NCBI GenBank assembly: GCA_963773585.1
Contig: CAVZBR010000001.1
Location: 881,073-945,072, forward strand
Length of the DNA: 64,000 bases
Source: CAVXJN01 sp963773585
GTDB taxonomy: Bacteria > Pseudomonadota > Gammaproteobacteria > JASBUN01
Direction: 5' to 3'
This document shows, in pieces, positions 34,518-43,929 of this stretch. A program made the position numbers and the translations under genes. How positions within the stretch are numbered: the first letter of the stretch is position 1; every line of letters begins with the position of its first letter. Below the pieces are notes generated by a model, which did no database searches, was not told the DNA's origin, and worked only from the letters and a program-made list of their open reading frames with translations.

Positions 34518-37049
34518 ATGAGAAAAATTGGATTCGTATTGATGTTGCTCGTGAGTTTTGCTGCAACTGCCGGGGATTTCAATGCCACTTGCGGCGCGCC
34601 TGTGCGCAACGTCGATTCGGTGCAGATAATTTGGGAAGGGCGTGGCGCTAGCGATCCTCAGAATTACGGTCACGGATGGTTTTCTATGCGCGCGATCGAT
34701 TCGGATCATGTGATGCCGTGGGGTGGCCACAGTCACAATGCCCGGGGAAACAATTCTGTGCGTATTTACGATGTTGCCGCGAATAGCTGGCGAATGGTCC
34801 ACCCGGACGTTGGTCAGGAATATGACCGTAAAGCCAAGACCTGGTCGGGTGCTGCCAAAAAAGCGTTCTGTCCTGATGATCCAGAAGGATGCAAGATTGT
34901 GACGAATCGGGACAATCATATTCAATGGTTCATTCCCGATCGTCATGAAATGGTAGTAATCGGAAAACCGGCCGGCGATGTAATGTACGGCGGTGTCTAT
35001 AATACAAAGTTGCAGAAGTGGACAGTGGCTTGGCGTAACTTTTCAGACGTCGGAAGCCAGGGATATTTGAAAGTTCCCGCCGATTTGAAGGAAAGCGACA
35101 CCTGGTCGATGAATCCAGCGCATGCTTGGGTCGACCCCGATGGCCCCGGCGGCAGTCCCGGCTACGGAATCGCTTATGGGGGGAACATTTACGGTTCGCC
35201 GCGTAATTGGATGTGGGTGTTGAGTCCGTCGTCGGATCCAAAGTTCAAATTCGAGATGACACGACTTCGCGGCAATACCCCGGGAATATTTTCGCACAAT
35301 CGAAATGGAGCGGTTGGAGCCGGGTCTTGCTTTTACATGTTCGGCGGACGTTCGAACAGCAAAGGCGGCAGTGATGCCGTTTGGCGGTATAGCGTCAAAA
35401 CGAAAGAATGGAAGCAGATGGCGCCGATGCCCCGCCCCGGACAATGGAATGCGGCGGCTTATGACCCCGCTACCAATCGCGTAGTTGTAGTGTCCGGTGG
35501 CTCGCGGCGCTCAGTATATCTGTATGACTTGGAAAATGACGCTTGGGAGGACATCAGCGATCAGGTGCCGATGCCACCTGCATCACAGCCAACGATCGCC
35601 CATGCATATGGGCGATATTTGGTCATGGCAAGAGAGTGGCACGACGAAGATCCGCAAGCCAAAAAGGAAACCAACCGTATTTATCGCTTCATTGTTGCCG
35701 CTAAGACGTACAAGAAACCCAAGATCACGGCCATCTCCATGCCCGAGGGCGCGAAGGGCAACAGTTACAACAAAGCGCCGGCGCAATCGGCCAAGCACAT
35801 GTCTTGGGCCTATGATCCAGTGAATCACCGATATTACAGCGCCGGCGGCGACTATGGCGGTAATCCGGGTATGCAATCGTACCGTCAGGAAATTTGGTCC
35901 TGGGAGCCGGAAACCAATAAATGGCGCAAAGAGCTCGGATACTGCGTACCGGACGGCCAAGTCAGTTGGATGCATCCTGACGTCATTGGATGGAATTTCG
36001 ATCCGTCGCGCCAAGGATTCTGGTTTACGCCGGGTATGATGCCTTCTGGCGAAAAGTCGTGCGACAAGGGAACCTACTATCGCTGGCAGGTGCTTTTTTT
36101 TGACCCCAAGTCCGGAAAATTTACGCGTCCGCCGCAGCCGCCTCCGGAGGATTATCCTGGAAACACGGTCACCAGAAAACATCCGCTCGGGGGGGACCCG
36201 AATTATTTTTCAGCTTACCTGCCGGTTGAAGATGCGCTTTTTCGAATTGGCGCAAAGAAGGTAGCGATCTTCGATATAAAGTCTGGAAAGTGGAACGTAA
36301 GTACTCATAATGGCGGCGAATTCAGGGGTGGGCTGAATTTCCGGTTCACGAGGCCGCAGGTGGTCGGCCGTGATGTGTATGTGAACGATGCTAAACGTGG
36401 CCGGTTATTCAGGTTTAATCTCGACGACAAGCATCTGCACTTGGTGGATGAATCGGCGGCGAGTGGGTTTGCTTACGGTCGTGAATTGATTACGTTCCCG
36501 GGGTGGGTGCGGCCGGAACATCATGACCTCGAGATATATGATCTCGTCACCGGAACAACCGCCACGGCGCCGGTGCGTACTCCCGATGTTATGGAAGACG
36601 ACTATGGCACTTCCTGGACTGTCAGTAAACAGCGCAAGGAAATGTTCGTGTTCGGGCAGCAGAAGAAATGGGGAACATGGTTCAGCAAATTTTACTTGAT
36701 TGACCTCTCGTTTCTTCCTACTCCCGGATTGTATACCCCAAGAACGTCACAGCCGATATCGTCCCCGCCCGCAGGTGCGGCGGTCGATGCGGCGCCACAG
36801 CAGACCCATCAAGGTGCCGAACCCAGGCCGGCGGCACAGGTCAGTAAGGCGCAGCCTGTCCCTATGACAAAAAGGAAAGCAGAGGAAAGCGCACGGGTCG
36901 AATCGAGGGAAATTCAACCTACTGTGAAACCTAGCGCGGAAACGTCGATCAGGCCAAGCGCTCCAGCAACCGACGCTGACAAGTCATACCATCTGCCTCC
37001 GGCTGCGCAATATAGAGATGATTTTGAAGAGCAACTCAGAAACCGGTAA
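34518..37049 (+). CDS. Large secreted kelch-type beta-propeller protein
   Basis: This 843-aa protein has a signal peptide (MRKIGFVLMLLVSFAATAG). At least two sets of kelch-like blades follow: GAGSCFYMFGGRSNSKGG and DAVWRYSVKTKEWKQMAPMP, then NRVVVVSGGSRRSVYLYDL, WAYDPVNHRYYSAGGDYGG and IWSWEPETNKWRKEL. A Pro/Ala/Gln/Thr/Ser-rich tail (about 745-830) looks disordered or wall-spanning. There is no PEP-CTERM motif and no lipobox. Galactose-oxidase-like propellers are possible, but the catalytic Cys-Tyr pair cannot be assigned. It sits inside the glycan cluster after a 73-bp gap, so binding or modifying the EPS outside the cell is a reasonable inference. A smaller propeller lies at 52748. Confidence 0.85.
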   Translation: MRKIGFVLMLLVSFAATAGDFNATCGAPVRNVDSVQIIWEGRGASDPQNYGHGWFSMRAIDSDHVMPWGGHSHNARGNNSVRIYDVAANSWRMVHPDVGQEYDRKAKTWSGAAKKAFCPDDPEGCKIVTNRDNHIQWFIPDRHEMVVIGKPAGDVMYGGVYNTKLQKWTVAWRNFSDVGSQGYLKVPADLKESDTWSMNPAHAWVDPDGPGGSPGYGIAYGGNIYGSPRNWMWVLSPSSDPKFKFEMTRLRGNTPGIFSHNRNGAVGAGSCFYMFGGRSNSKGGSDAVWRYSVKTKEWKQMAPMPRPGQWNAAAYDPATNRVVVVSGGSRRSVYLYDLENDAWEDISDQVPMPPASQPTIAHAYGRYLVMAREWHDEDPQAKKETNRIYRFIVAAKTYKKPKITAISMPEGAKGNSYNKAPAQSAKHMSWAYDPVNHRYYSAGGDYGGNPGMQSYRQEIWSWEPETNKWRKELGYCVPDGQVSWMHPDVIGWNFDPSRQGFWFTPGMMPSGEKSCDKGTYYRWQVLFFDPKSGKFTRPPQPPPEDYPGNTVTRKHPLGGDPNYFSAYLPVEDALFRIGAKKVAIFDIKSGKWNVSTHNGGEFRGGLNFRFTRPQVVGRDVYVNDAKRGRLFRFNLDDKHLHLVDESAASGFAYGRELITFPGWVRPEHHDLEIYDLVTGTTATAPVRTPDVMEDDYGTSWTVSKQRKEMFVFGQQKKWGTWFSKFYLIDLSFLPTPGLYTPRTSQPISSPPAGAAVDAAPQQTHQGAEPRPAAQVSKAQPVPMTKRKAEESARVESREIQPTVKPSAETSIRPSAPATDADKSYHLPPAAQYRDDFEEQLRNR

Positions 37050-37163
37050 GCGTTTGGACGTTAAATCGAAGAAGCAATCAGCAGAAAAACTCTGCGATGC
37101 TGACTCCTCAGCGGGCTTTATCGATACTGTGTGGCACAAGTCACCACTCGCCAAGTATCCCCA

Positions 37164-38408
37164 ATGACGCAAGCAATCCGTAGTTCCGTTTCCGCCACCG
37201 CAGCACACGATAGCGAGGCGCCTTCTCTGCGCGTGCTAGTGATTTGCGATCGCTATCCGTATCCCCTTTACAACGGCCAAAACCTGAGAATCTTTCATTA
37301 TGTGCGTCATCTAAGTAAGCACCATCGTTTCGATCTTCTCTGTTACGGTGATGGAGACGCGCCTGAAGAAATCCGTGATATGTTCGGTTCGATCCGGGCT
37401 TTTCCTGCACCTAAATCAGAAAAGGGGTCGCTCGCGAGCCGGTTAGGCACCGCGTTCCGACCGTCCCAAATGATGTCGGAAAGTCCTGAGTTCCGCGCCC
37501 ACTTGGCACAGCGGCTTGCCTGTGATGGGTACGATCTTGTTTGGATGTCGGGCTGGGATACTGTAATCAGTGTGCCGCGACCTTGCCCCGTCCCTTTGCT
37601 CGCCGATATCGTTGACGACGGAGTCCTGGAGCACTGGCGGGAATTCAAATCTCGACATGGCTTGAGGCGCCGATTACGGGCCGCCAAGCGACTTATCGAC
37701 AACATTCTCATGGAACGATATTTTTTCGCACCGGCAGACGCGTGCTTGGTGGTGTCGGAACGCGACGCTGGCACGTTTTCGCGCGTCTGTCCGCGCACGC
37801 CGGTCCGCGTCATTCAAAACGGTGTGGACGAGGAAATATTCCGCCCGTTGGGAGGCGCTCAGGACTCGGCCACGGTCATATTCGAAGGTTCAATGGAATT
37901 TCCTCCAAACGTCGATGCTGCCCGGTATTTGGTCACGGAAATCTTGCCCATTGTGAAACGTCAAGTGCCGCAAGTGCGCGTCGTTTTAGTGGGCCGAGAC
38001 CCGGCTCCCGAAGTAAAAGCACTTGCGTCAGAAAACGTGCAAGTGACCGGATTCGTAGATGACGTACGCCCGTACTTGGACTCGGCTACGATATTCGTAT
38101 GTCCCATGAGAAAGGGCGCAGGCATCAAAAACAAGCTGCTACAAGCTTGGTCGATGGGGAAACCAGTGGTCGCGTCGGCCACCGCCACCGGCGGCCTTGA
38201 GGTCCGTGAAGGAGAAAATATTCTGGTGCGGAATGGCGCGGATGCCATCGCAGCCGCAATCGTCGAATTGCTGCGTGATCCGAAGCGCAGGAAAGCAATG
38301 GGCACGGCAGCGCGCGAAAGCGTGCTCGCGCATTATACCTGGGCGCGCAAGGCGACGGAGCTCGAGGCTCTGATGCGTTTCGTTTCCACCAGCAGATCTG
38401 AAGGTTAA
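37164..38408 (+). CDS. GT4-family glycosyltransferase (TIGR03087-like paralogue)
   Basis: This 414-aa GT-B protein has an N-domain VICDRYPYPLYNGQNLRIFHYV, matching the HRxPYPPNKGDKIR motif of the gene at 21583. Its C-domain has FEGSMEFPPNVDAARYLVTEILP, VVLVGRDPAPEVKAL and GAGIKNKLLQAWSMGKPVVASATATGG. The likeness makes the two genes paralogues, probably with different acceptor sugars. I use ATG 37164; GTG 37131 is in frame but neither has a strong ribosome site. The next gene follows after 3 bp. Confidence 0.87.
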   Translation: MTQAIRSSVSATAAHDSEAPSLRVLVICDRYPYPLYNGQNLRIFHYVRHLSKHHRFDLLCYGDGDAPEEIRDMFGSIRAFPAPKSEKGSLASRLGTAFRPSQMMSESPEFRAHLAQRLACDGYDLVWMSGWDTVISVPRPCPVPLLADIVDDGVLEHWREFKSRHGLRRRLRAAKRLIDNILMERYFFAPADACLVVSERDAGTFSRVCPRTPVRVIQNGVDEEIFRPLGGAQDSATVIFEGSMEFPPNVDAARYLVTEILPIVKRQVPQVRVVLVGRDPAPEVKALASENVQVTGFVDDVRPYLDSATIFVCPMRKGAGIKNKLLQAWSMGKPVVASATATGGLEVREGENILVRNGADAIAAAIVELLRDPKRRKAMGTAARESVLAHYTWARKATELEALMRFVSTSRSEG

Positions 38409-38411
38409 GTC

Positions 38412-39737
38412 ATGGGACTACGAGACATATTGCTGTTGGTGGTGCTGGCGGGTTTGATCCCACTGGCATTTTTCCGGCCGTGGACGGGCGTCCTCACCTG
38501 GGCGTGGCTCGGTCTCATGAACCCACATAAATTATCTTGGAATGTGCAGCAATATCCTGTGGCGATGGCGGTCGCGGTCGCCACGTTGACCGGCCTACTT
38601 TTCACACAGGACCGGAAATCCATACCTTGGACCCGGGAAATGATCCTTCTACTACTCCTTGCGGCGCATATGACCATTACCACGCTCTTCGCATGGTATC
38701 CGGAACTGGCATGGCTGCAATGGGATAAGGTCATGAAAATCCTTCTGTTTGCCGCTATCACACCCATGTTGATTTACGGTAGAACCCGGATCCGCCTGTT
38801 CGTGCTGGTCATTGTATTTTCGCTCGGTTTCTACGGCTTCAAGGGGGGGATATTTTCGATCGCGACCGGCGGCCAGTTCAAAGTCTGGGGTCCTGAAAAC
38901 TCGTTCATTGGCGATAACAATTCCATTGGGCTCGCCATGACAATGATCCTGCCCTTGGTGCTGGAGGTGGCGCGTGAGGAGGCGAACAAATATTTGCGGT
39001 GGCTTTTGTACGCTACGTTTTGGCTAACAATTCCCGCCATTCTGTTCACTTATTCCCGCGGTGCATTCTTGGCTCTGGCGGTGGTACTGCTGGCGCTGTT
39101 CTGGCGTTACAAGGCGCGAATTTTCACGCTCGCTGCAGTGGTCCTGCTGGGCGGATTATTGCTGCAGAACTTCATCCCTTCCGCTTGGTTCAACCGGCAG
39201 GAAACCACCCTTGACTACACGGAAGACAACTCGGCGATGCAGCGTATCCAGGCTTGGAGTGTTTCGAAAAACATTGCGTTGGAAAATCCGGTTACGGGCG
39301 CTGGATTCAATTTCGAAAACGGAGCCGTGGACGGGGTATGGCTGAGTTACGCCGATTTCCTCGGCGACTGGAACAACAGCGCGCGGGCCGCGCACAGCAT
39401 CTATTTCCAGGTCTTAGGTCAACATGGTTTCGTCGGTCTGTTCCTGTTTGTGGCGCTCCTGCTGGGCACATTCTTTCGCCTGCGATCTCTTGGTCGTATG
39501 GAATACGATGCGGATGCGGCCTGGATCGGCCGTTACGCGAAGGGCATGCAGTTTTCATTGATCGGATATATCATCGCCGGCGCCTTCCTGAGTCTCGCCT
39601 ATTTTGACCTCTTCTATACCTATGTAGCGCTGTCCGCAATATTGACCCGGGAGTCGATTCGGGTGCGAGAGAGCGTGCAAGACGTGCGCGCGGAGTATTT
39701 GGCTCATGAAGGGCCGCACGCGCTGGATCGTAACTGA
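38412..39737 (+). CDS. O-antigen ligase/polymerase-like protein, exosortase A-associated (TIGR03097-like)
   Basis: This 441-aa inner-membrane protein of the Wzy/WaaL superfamily has about 11-12 TM helices. It opens with the exosortase-family signature RDILLLVVLAGLIPLAFFRPW and GVLTWAWLGLMNPHKLSW. FGFKGGIFS-like YGFKGGIFSIATGGQFKVWGP and FIGDNNSIGLAMTM precede a TM region with TYSRGAFLAL, the conserved Wzy-type Arg. A large periplasmic loop (about 250-335) contains ARAAHSIYFQVLGQHGFVGLFLF, the family HSxYxQ motif. It is expected to polymerise EPS repeats or transfer glycan to an acceptor protein; which one cannot be told from sequence. It is followed by the flippase. Confidence 0.93.
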   Translation: MGLRDILLLVVLAGLIPLAFFRPWTGVLTWAWLGLMNPHKLSWNVQQYPVAMAVAVATLTGLLFTQDRKSIPWTREMILLLLLAAHMTITTLFAWYPELAWLQWDKVMKILLFAAITPMLIYGRTRIRLFVLVIVFSLGFYGFKGGIFSIATGGQFKVWGPENSFIGDNNSIGLAMTMILPLVLEVAREEANKYLRWLLYATFWLTIPAILFTYSRGAFLALAVVLLALFWRYKARIFTLAAVVLLGGLLLQNFIPSAWFNRQETTLDYTEDNSAMQRIQAWSVSKNIALENPVTGAGFNFENGAVDGVWLSYADFLGDWNNSARAAHSIYFQVLGQHGFVGLFLFVALLLGTFFRLRSLGRMEYDADAAWIGRYAKGMQFSLIGYIIAGAFLSLAYFDLFYTYVALSAILTRESIRVRESVQDVRAEYLAHEGPHALDRN

Positions 39738-39799
39738 ACTTCGTCGCTACCTGTGAATGCCGCCCGAAAAAAGCTGGCGAGGACCGCAACTATGGCTGT

Positions 39800-41296
39800 A
39801 TGCCACGTGGAGTTTATATAAAGTTGGAAAATCTAGGCGGTAAAATTGCACGCGGCGCCACTTGGATGGTGGTCTTGCGCATGTTCGTACGCGGAATTGG
39901 CCTGGTCAGCACCATCATTTTGGCGCGGCTGCTGGTTCCGGCGGATTTTGGCGTAATCGCCCTCGCCATGTCCTTGTATGCCGTCATCGACATTCTCGGC
40001 GCGTTCAATTTCGAAACCGCTATTATTCAAACGCAGCGAACGGAACGGGCATATTACGATACCGGATGGACACTGAACGTTATCTACGGCGTTTTTGCGG
40101 CCGCCCTGCTGGTCGCATTGGCGAAGCCAGCCGCTTTGTTCTTCAACGAAACCCGCATTACCGACGTGATATATGTATTAGCGGCGATTGCTTTCATTAC
40201 CCGAATCGAAAACATCGGCATCTTGGAATTTCGCAGAGAATTGCAAATGTCGAAACTGTTCTGGCTTCAAGTGACCCGGAAGCTGGCGAGTTTTTTAGCG
40301 ACGGTTACGCTCGCGATCATCTACAAAAGCTATTGGGCGCTTGTGGCGGGGATGGTGGTTGGCGCGCTCGTGCGAGTCGTCTCGACGTTCGTGGTTCATC
40401 CGTATCGACCCCGCTTCTCGATTGAGAAGACCAGAGAGCTATTTGGATTCTCGAAGTGGGTGCTCGTGTCCAGCATCTTTACGTTCATAAATCGAAAAGC
40501 GGACGATCTAGCGGTAGGAAAATTTCTCGGAGTCGGTCCACTCGGAATTTATACGATCGCATACGAATTATCCAATCTCACGGCCACGGAACTCGTGGCC
40601 CCTATTACCCACGCACTGTTTCCGGGGTATTCAAAAGTAGCGTCTGAGCCAGTTGCGCTTAAATGGTACTACTTGCGCACGGTCTCCGTGATGGCACTGA
40701 TCGCATTTCCGGTGGCGGGCGGCATTGCGTTAGTTGCAGACGATCTCGTAAAGGTTGTGCTGGGCGAAAAATGGATTGCAGCCGTTCCGGTAATTCACGT
40801 CCTCGCCGCCAACGGTGCAATCGCGGCTACGTTCGCTCCTAACGGCAGCGTTCAAATGGCGCTCGGACGGCCACGCGTGAATGCTACGTTTCAAGCGGTC
40901 CGAGCAGTGTTATTGGTGATGATGTTGCTATTGCTCGTACCTACTTATGGGTTGATGGCGGCCGCATGGGCGCAATTCGCTGTGACGTGGATCATTGTAC
41001 CGGCCAGCACGTATGTCGTTGCCAAGGAGTTGCAGCTTTCCAAGCATGACATTCGCAGGGCCATCTGGCGGCCGGCATTGGCTTCTGCGTTTATGGGCAT
41101 TGCAGTTGCTGTGAGCAATCGATTTTGGATAGGGCTTCCACCGTCGGTCGCGCTGCTCGGCCAAGCTATGATAGGCGCCGTAAGTTATGGATTCGTAGTG
41201 TACGTGCTTTGGCGCATGACCGGTTCGCCAAACGGCGCTGAAGGATATCTTTTGGATCGATTGCGAAGCATGAGCGGCCGGTTTGCGCACAGTTGA
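39800..41296 (+). CDS. Wzx-type polysaccharide flippase
   Basis: This 498-aa MATE/MOP-superfamily protein has about 14 TM helices. Its opening GGKIARGATWMVVLRMFVRGIGLVSTIILARLL and PADFGVIALAMSLYAVIDI is typical of the Polysacc_synt_3/WcaJ-neighbour flippases. FGFSKWVLVSSIFTFINRKADDLAVGKFLG and GPLGIYTIAYELSNLTATEL match the MOP core. It should flip the lipid-linked repeat unit to the periplasm for the ligase/polymerase encoded just upstream. Start ATG 39800 lacks a clear ribosome site; TTG 39824 is an alternative. Wzx plus a Wzy-like protein plus a Wzz/Wza pair indicates Wzx/Wzy-type assembly. Confidence 0.92.
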   Translation: MPRGVYIKLENLGGKIARGATWMVVLRMFVRGIGLVSTIILARLLVPADFGVIALAMSLYAVIDILGAFNFETAIIQTQRTERAYYDTGWTLNVIYGVFAAALLVALAKPAALFFNETRITDVIYVLAAIAFITRIENIGILEFRRELQMSKLFWLQVTRKLASFLATVTLAIIYKSYWALVAGMVVGALVRVVSTFVVHPYRPRFSIEKTRELFGFSKWVLVSSIFTFINRKADDLAVGKFLGVGPLGIYTIAYELSNLTATELVAPITHALFPGYSKVASEPVALKWYYLRTVSVMALIAFPVAGGIALVADDLVKVVLGEKWIAAVPVIHVLAANGAIAATFAPNGSVQMALGRPRVNATFQAVRAVLLVMMLLLLVPTYGLMAAAWAQFAVTWIIVPASTYVVAKELQLSKHDIRRAIWRPALASAFMGIAVAVSNRFWIGLPPSVALLGQAMIGAVSYGFVVYVLWRMTGSPNGAEGYLLDRLRSMSGRFAHS

Positions 41297-41331
41297 AGGC
41301 CTTGGCGTAGACGCTCATTGAGGGAGCGTAG

Positions 41332-42582
41332 GTGAAAATTGCATATGTGTTAGAGACGTTCCCCGCGATTTCAGAGACGTTTGTTTTGAACGAAATTGTG
41401 GAACTCGTAAATCGAGGCCATGACGTCGAGATCATATCTATCAACAGGCCTGATGCGCACCTCCTGCGGGCTGGCGCGAAGCTGGGAATACGTACGTCGT
41501 ACTTGGAAGAAATTTCGACAATGCATGCAGCTCTCGCGTGCATCAAACATTTTGTTGTGCATCCGATTCGGACGTCCAAATTCTTTCGCCAAGTCCGCAG
41601 ACTCCCGGCGCAGTACTCTTGGTTGGCGAGGCGCACCTGTTTCATTGCTGCGAAGCTGCGTATCCATCCCGACGTGGTGCATGCGCATTTTATCGGGCCC
41701 GGCGCGCGAATCGCACTTTTATTAGGCGTATTGCTAGATAGGCCATTCACGGTCACCGCCCATCGTTATGACATATTTGATCGGCCCTTACCCGATCTGC
41801 CGCTGCTGGTAGCAAGCGCAAAGCGCTGTGTCACCGTGTCGGCATTTAACAGAGATTATCTCGTCAACAAATTCGGCGTACCAGCGGCACATATTGCAGT
41901 GGTGCCATGCGGCGTCAATACACGAGTTTTCACGCCGGAAACTGGGCCGTACGGAACGGAGTCAAAGCGAGTTCGGGGGCGAATCCTCAGTATCGGGCGC
42001 CTTGCGCCGGAAAAAGGAATGGATATATTGATTGAAGCGGCTGAACGTTTGATGAGAAGCGGCGTGGACTTCAGCCTTCGGATTATTGGCGATGGCGCAC
42101 TTAAAGACACTTTGACCAACCAAATCAAGGAGAAGGGACTAAACGGCAAGGTCGAGCTGTTGGGAGCGCAGTCCAGCGAGGTTGTGCTACAGGAACTGCG
42201 CCTTTCGGAGGTATTCGCGCTTGCAAGTACGTCCGAAAGTCTAGGGGTGGTTTATTTGGAGGCTATGGCGACCGAAACCCCCGTTGTCGGGTCGGACGTA
42301 CTCGGAGTTCCGGAAGTAATTCGAGATGGGGAAACTGGCTATCTGGTTCCACCAAATTCAGTCGATCAGATGGCCGGGCGCATAAAAGCGCTTCTCCAAA
42401 ACCCTGCGCATGGCAGAAAGATGGGGCAGCGTGGACGAGAATGGGTCACGAAGCGTTTTACGCTGGCATCTCAGGTCGACGGCGTACTGTCGGTGTGGTT
42501 GGGCGCTGCGGAGCGGGCCGATCGCGAGGCGGCGCTCGACGAACGTACCGCCGAGAAGGCGAACAGCGAAAACCGCAGGTAA
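41332..42582 (+). CDS. GT4-family glycosyltransferase (colanic-acid type)
   Basis: This 416-aa protein starts at GTG 41332 with GAGGGAG upstream. The opening MKIAYVLETFPAISETFVLNEI resembles WcaL/AmsK-type enzymes. HAHFIGPGARIALLLGVLL and TVTAHRYDIF form the N-domain, and VVPCGVNTRVF is the linker. The C-domain has RILSIGRLAPEKGMDILIEA and ALASTSESLGVVYLEAMATETP with GSDVLGVPEVIRDGETG, the full EX7E donor motif. It is cytoplasmic, acting on the repeat unit. It precedes the UDP-sulfoquinovose synthase homologue by 82 bp. Confidence 0.92.
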   Translation: MKIAYVLETFPAISETFVLNEIVELVNRGHDVEIISINRPDAHLLRAGAKLGIRTSYLEEISTMHAALACIKHFVVHPIRTSKFFRQVRRLPAQYSWLARRTCFIAAKLRIHPDVVHAHFIGPGARIALLLGVLLDRPFTVTAHRYDIFDRPLPDLPLLVASAKRCVTVSAFNRDYLVNKFGVPAAHIAVVPCGVNTRVFTPETGPYGTESKRVRGRILSIGRLAPEKGMDILIEAAERLMRSGVDFSLRIIGDGALKDTLTNQIKEKGLNGKVELLGAQSSEVVLQELRLSEVFALASTSESLGVVYLEAMATETPVVGSDVLGVPEVIRDGETGYLVPPNSVDQMAGRIKALLQNPAHGRKMGQRGREWVTKRFTLASQVDGVLSVWLGAAERADREAALDERTAEKANSENRR

Positions 42583-42664
42583 GTGTTTAGGCCCTACGTC
42601 GGGATCACGTGCCTGAAACAGGAAGTTGTTGTAGATAAACCTACTTGCTGAAGCGGAGGTGTCT

Positions 42665-43927
42665 ATGAATATTCTGGTACTTGGAGGCGACGGGTTCTGC
42701 GGTTGGCCGACGTCATTGCACTTATCGAACCTCGGGCATGATGTCATTATTGTCGATAACCTTTCCCGTAGGTGCATCGATATCGAGCTGGAAGCAGCAT
42801 CGTTAACCCCGATTCAACCGATTGGCGCAAGACTTCGCGCCTGGAATGAAATTACCGGGAAAAGGATCGGCTTTGTCGATATTGATATATCAAAGCACTA
42901 CCAACGCTTGTTGGATCTGATAGCGGAAAGAGAAATCGACGTGATTGTACATTTCGCGGAGCAGCGAGCCGCGCCTTATTCGATGAAGGGTCCGCGGCAA
43001 AAAATGTATACGGTCGACAACAATCTCAACGCGACGCACAACACACTTTGTGCAATCGTCGAGTCCGGGCGCGATGTTCATCTGATTCATCTAGGGACAA
43101 TGGGAGTATACGGATATGGAACAGCCGGAATGAAAATTCCGGAGGGGTATCTGAACGTCAAGGTAGTAAGCGACGATGGCAGCGTGATCGACAAAGAGAT
43201 CCTATATCCGCCGAGCCCGGGTAGTGTCTATCATATGACAAAGACGCAGGATCAGTTATTTTTTGCCTTTTACAATCATAACGACGGAGTTCGTGTGACC
43301 GACCTTCATCAAGGAATCGTTTGGGGAACGAATACTCCCGAAACGCTTTGCGACGATCGGTTGGTTAACAGGTTCGATTACGACGGCGATTATGGAACAG
43401 TGTTGAATCGATTCCTCATGCAAGCGGCAATAGGACACCCGTTGACGGTGCACGGAACCGGCGGCCAGACGAGGGCTTTTATTCATATCCGCGACACCGT
43501 GAAATGCATTCAGATAGCGATGGAGAATGCGCCGAATACTGGCGAGAAAGTACGTATCTACAACCAGATGACAGAAACCCATCGTGTTCGGGACCTGGCG
43601 GTTATAGTAGCGGATATGACCGGCGCGGAAATTCAGTACCTGGACAATCCGCGCAATGAAGCATCCGAAAACGATCTCCACGTCGATAACAACTGCTTCC
43701 TGAAGTTAGGATTGAAGCCGATTACGCTGGAGGGCGGGCTGCTCACAGAGGTGGTCGATATTGCGAGAAAATACCGCGACCGCTGTGATATGGAAAAAAT
43801 TGTCTGTAATTCGTATTGGACGCGATCCATCAAAGAACGGTCGAATTTGGAAGCGCCTATCGACGTCGTTGCGCAAAATTCTCTTATTAAGCCATCGACG
43901 GAATCCGTCGAATCTCCGCAGTCATAG
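42665..43927 (+). CDS. sqdB: UDP-sulfoquinovose synthase-like SDR (SQD1/SqdB/Agl3 type)
   Basis: This 420-aa extended short-chain dehydrogenase closely follows plant SQD1. It has the NAD loop GGDGFCGW (residues 7-14), VDNLSRR, LTPI near 47-50, VHFAEQRAAPYSM, the catalytic Thr145 in LGTMGVYG, and Tyr189 and Lys193 in VYHMTK. TDLHQGIVWG, LNRFLMQAAIGHPLTVHG and GGQTRAFIHIRDTV follow. SQD1 makes UDP-sulfoquinovose from UDP-glucose and sulfite. ATG 42665 has GGAGG 5 nt upstream; the GTG at 42659 overlaps that site. No SqdD/SqdX-like sulfolipid partner is visible, and the gene sits between two glycosyltransferases. So the product (sulfoquinovose or a related 4-keto/hexose derivative) is likely used in the polysaccharide. 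Close relatives with other substrates are possible. Confidence 0.85.
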   Translation: MNILVLGGDGFCGWPTSLHLSNLGHDVIIVDNLSRRCIDIELEAASLTPIQPIGARLRAWNEITGKRIGFVDIDISKHYQRLLDLIAEREIDVIVHFAEQRAAPYSMKGPRQKMYTVDNNLNATHNTLCAIVESGRDVHLIHLGTMGVYGYGTAGMKIPEGYLNVKVVSDDGSVIDKEILYPPSPGSVYHMTKTQDQLFFAFYNHNDGVRVTDLHQGIVWGTNTPETLCDDRLVNRFDYDGDYGTVLNRFLMQAAIGHPLTVHGTGGQTRAFIHIRDTVKCIQIAMENAPNTGEKVRIYNQMTETHRVRDLAVIVADMTGAEIQYLDNPRNEASENDLHVDNNCFLKLGLKPITLEGGLLTEVVDIARKYRDRCDMEKIVCNSYWTRSIKERSNLEAPIDVVAQNSLIKPSTESVESPQS

Positions 43928-43929
43928 TC

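Noticed and set aside
34518..37049. Kelch protein as a PEP-CTERM substrate.
   Set aside because: The C-terminus ends EEQLRNR with no PEP motif or hydrophobic helix.
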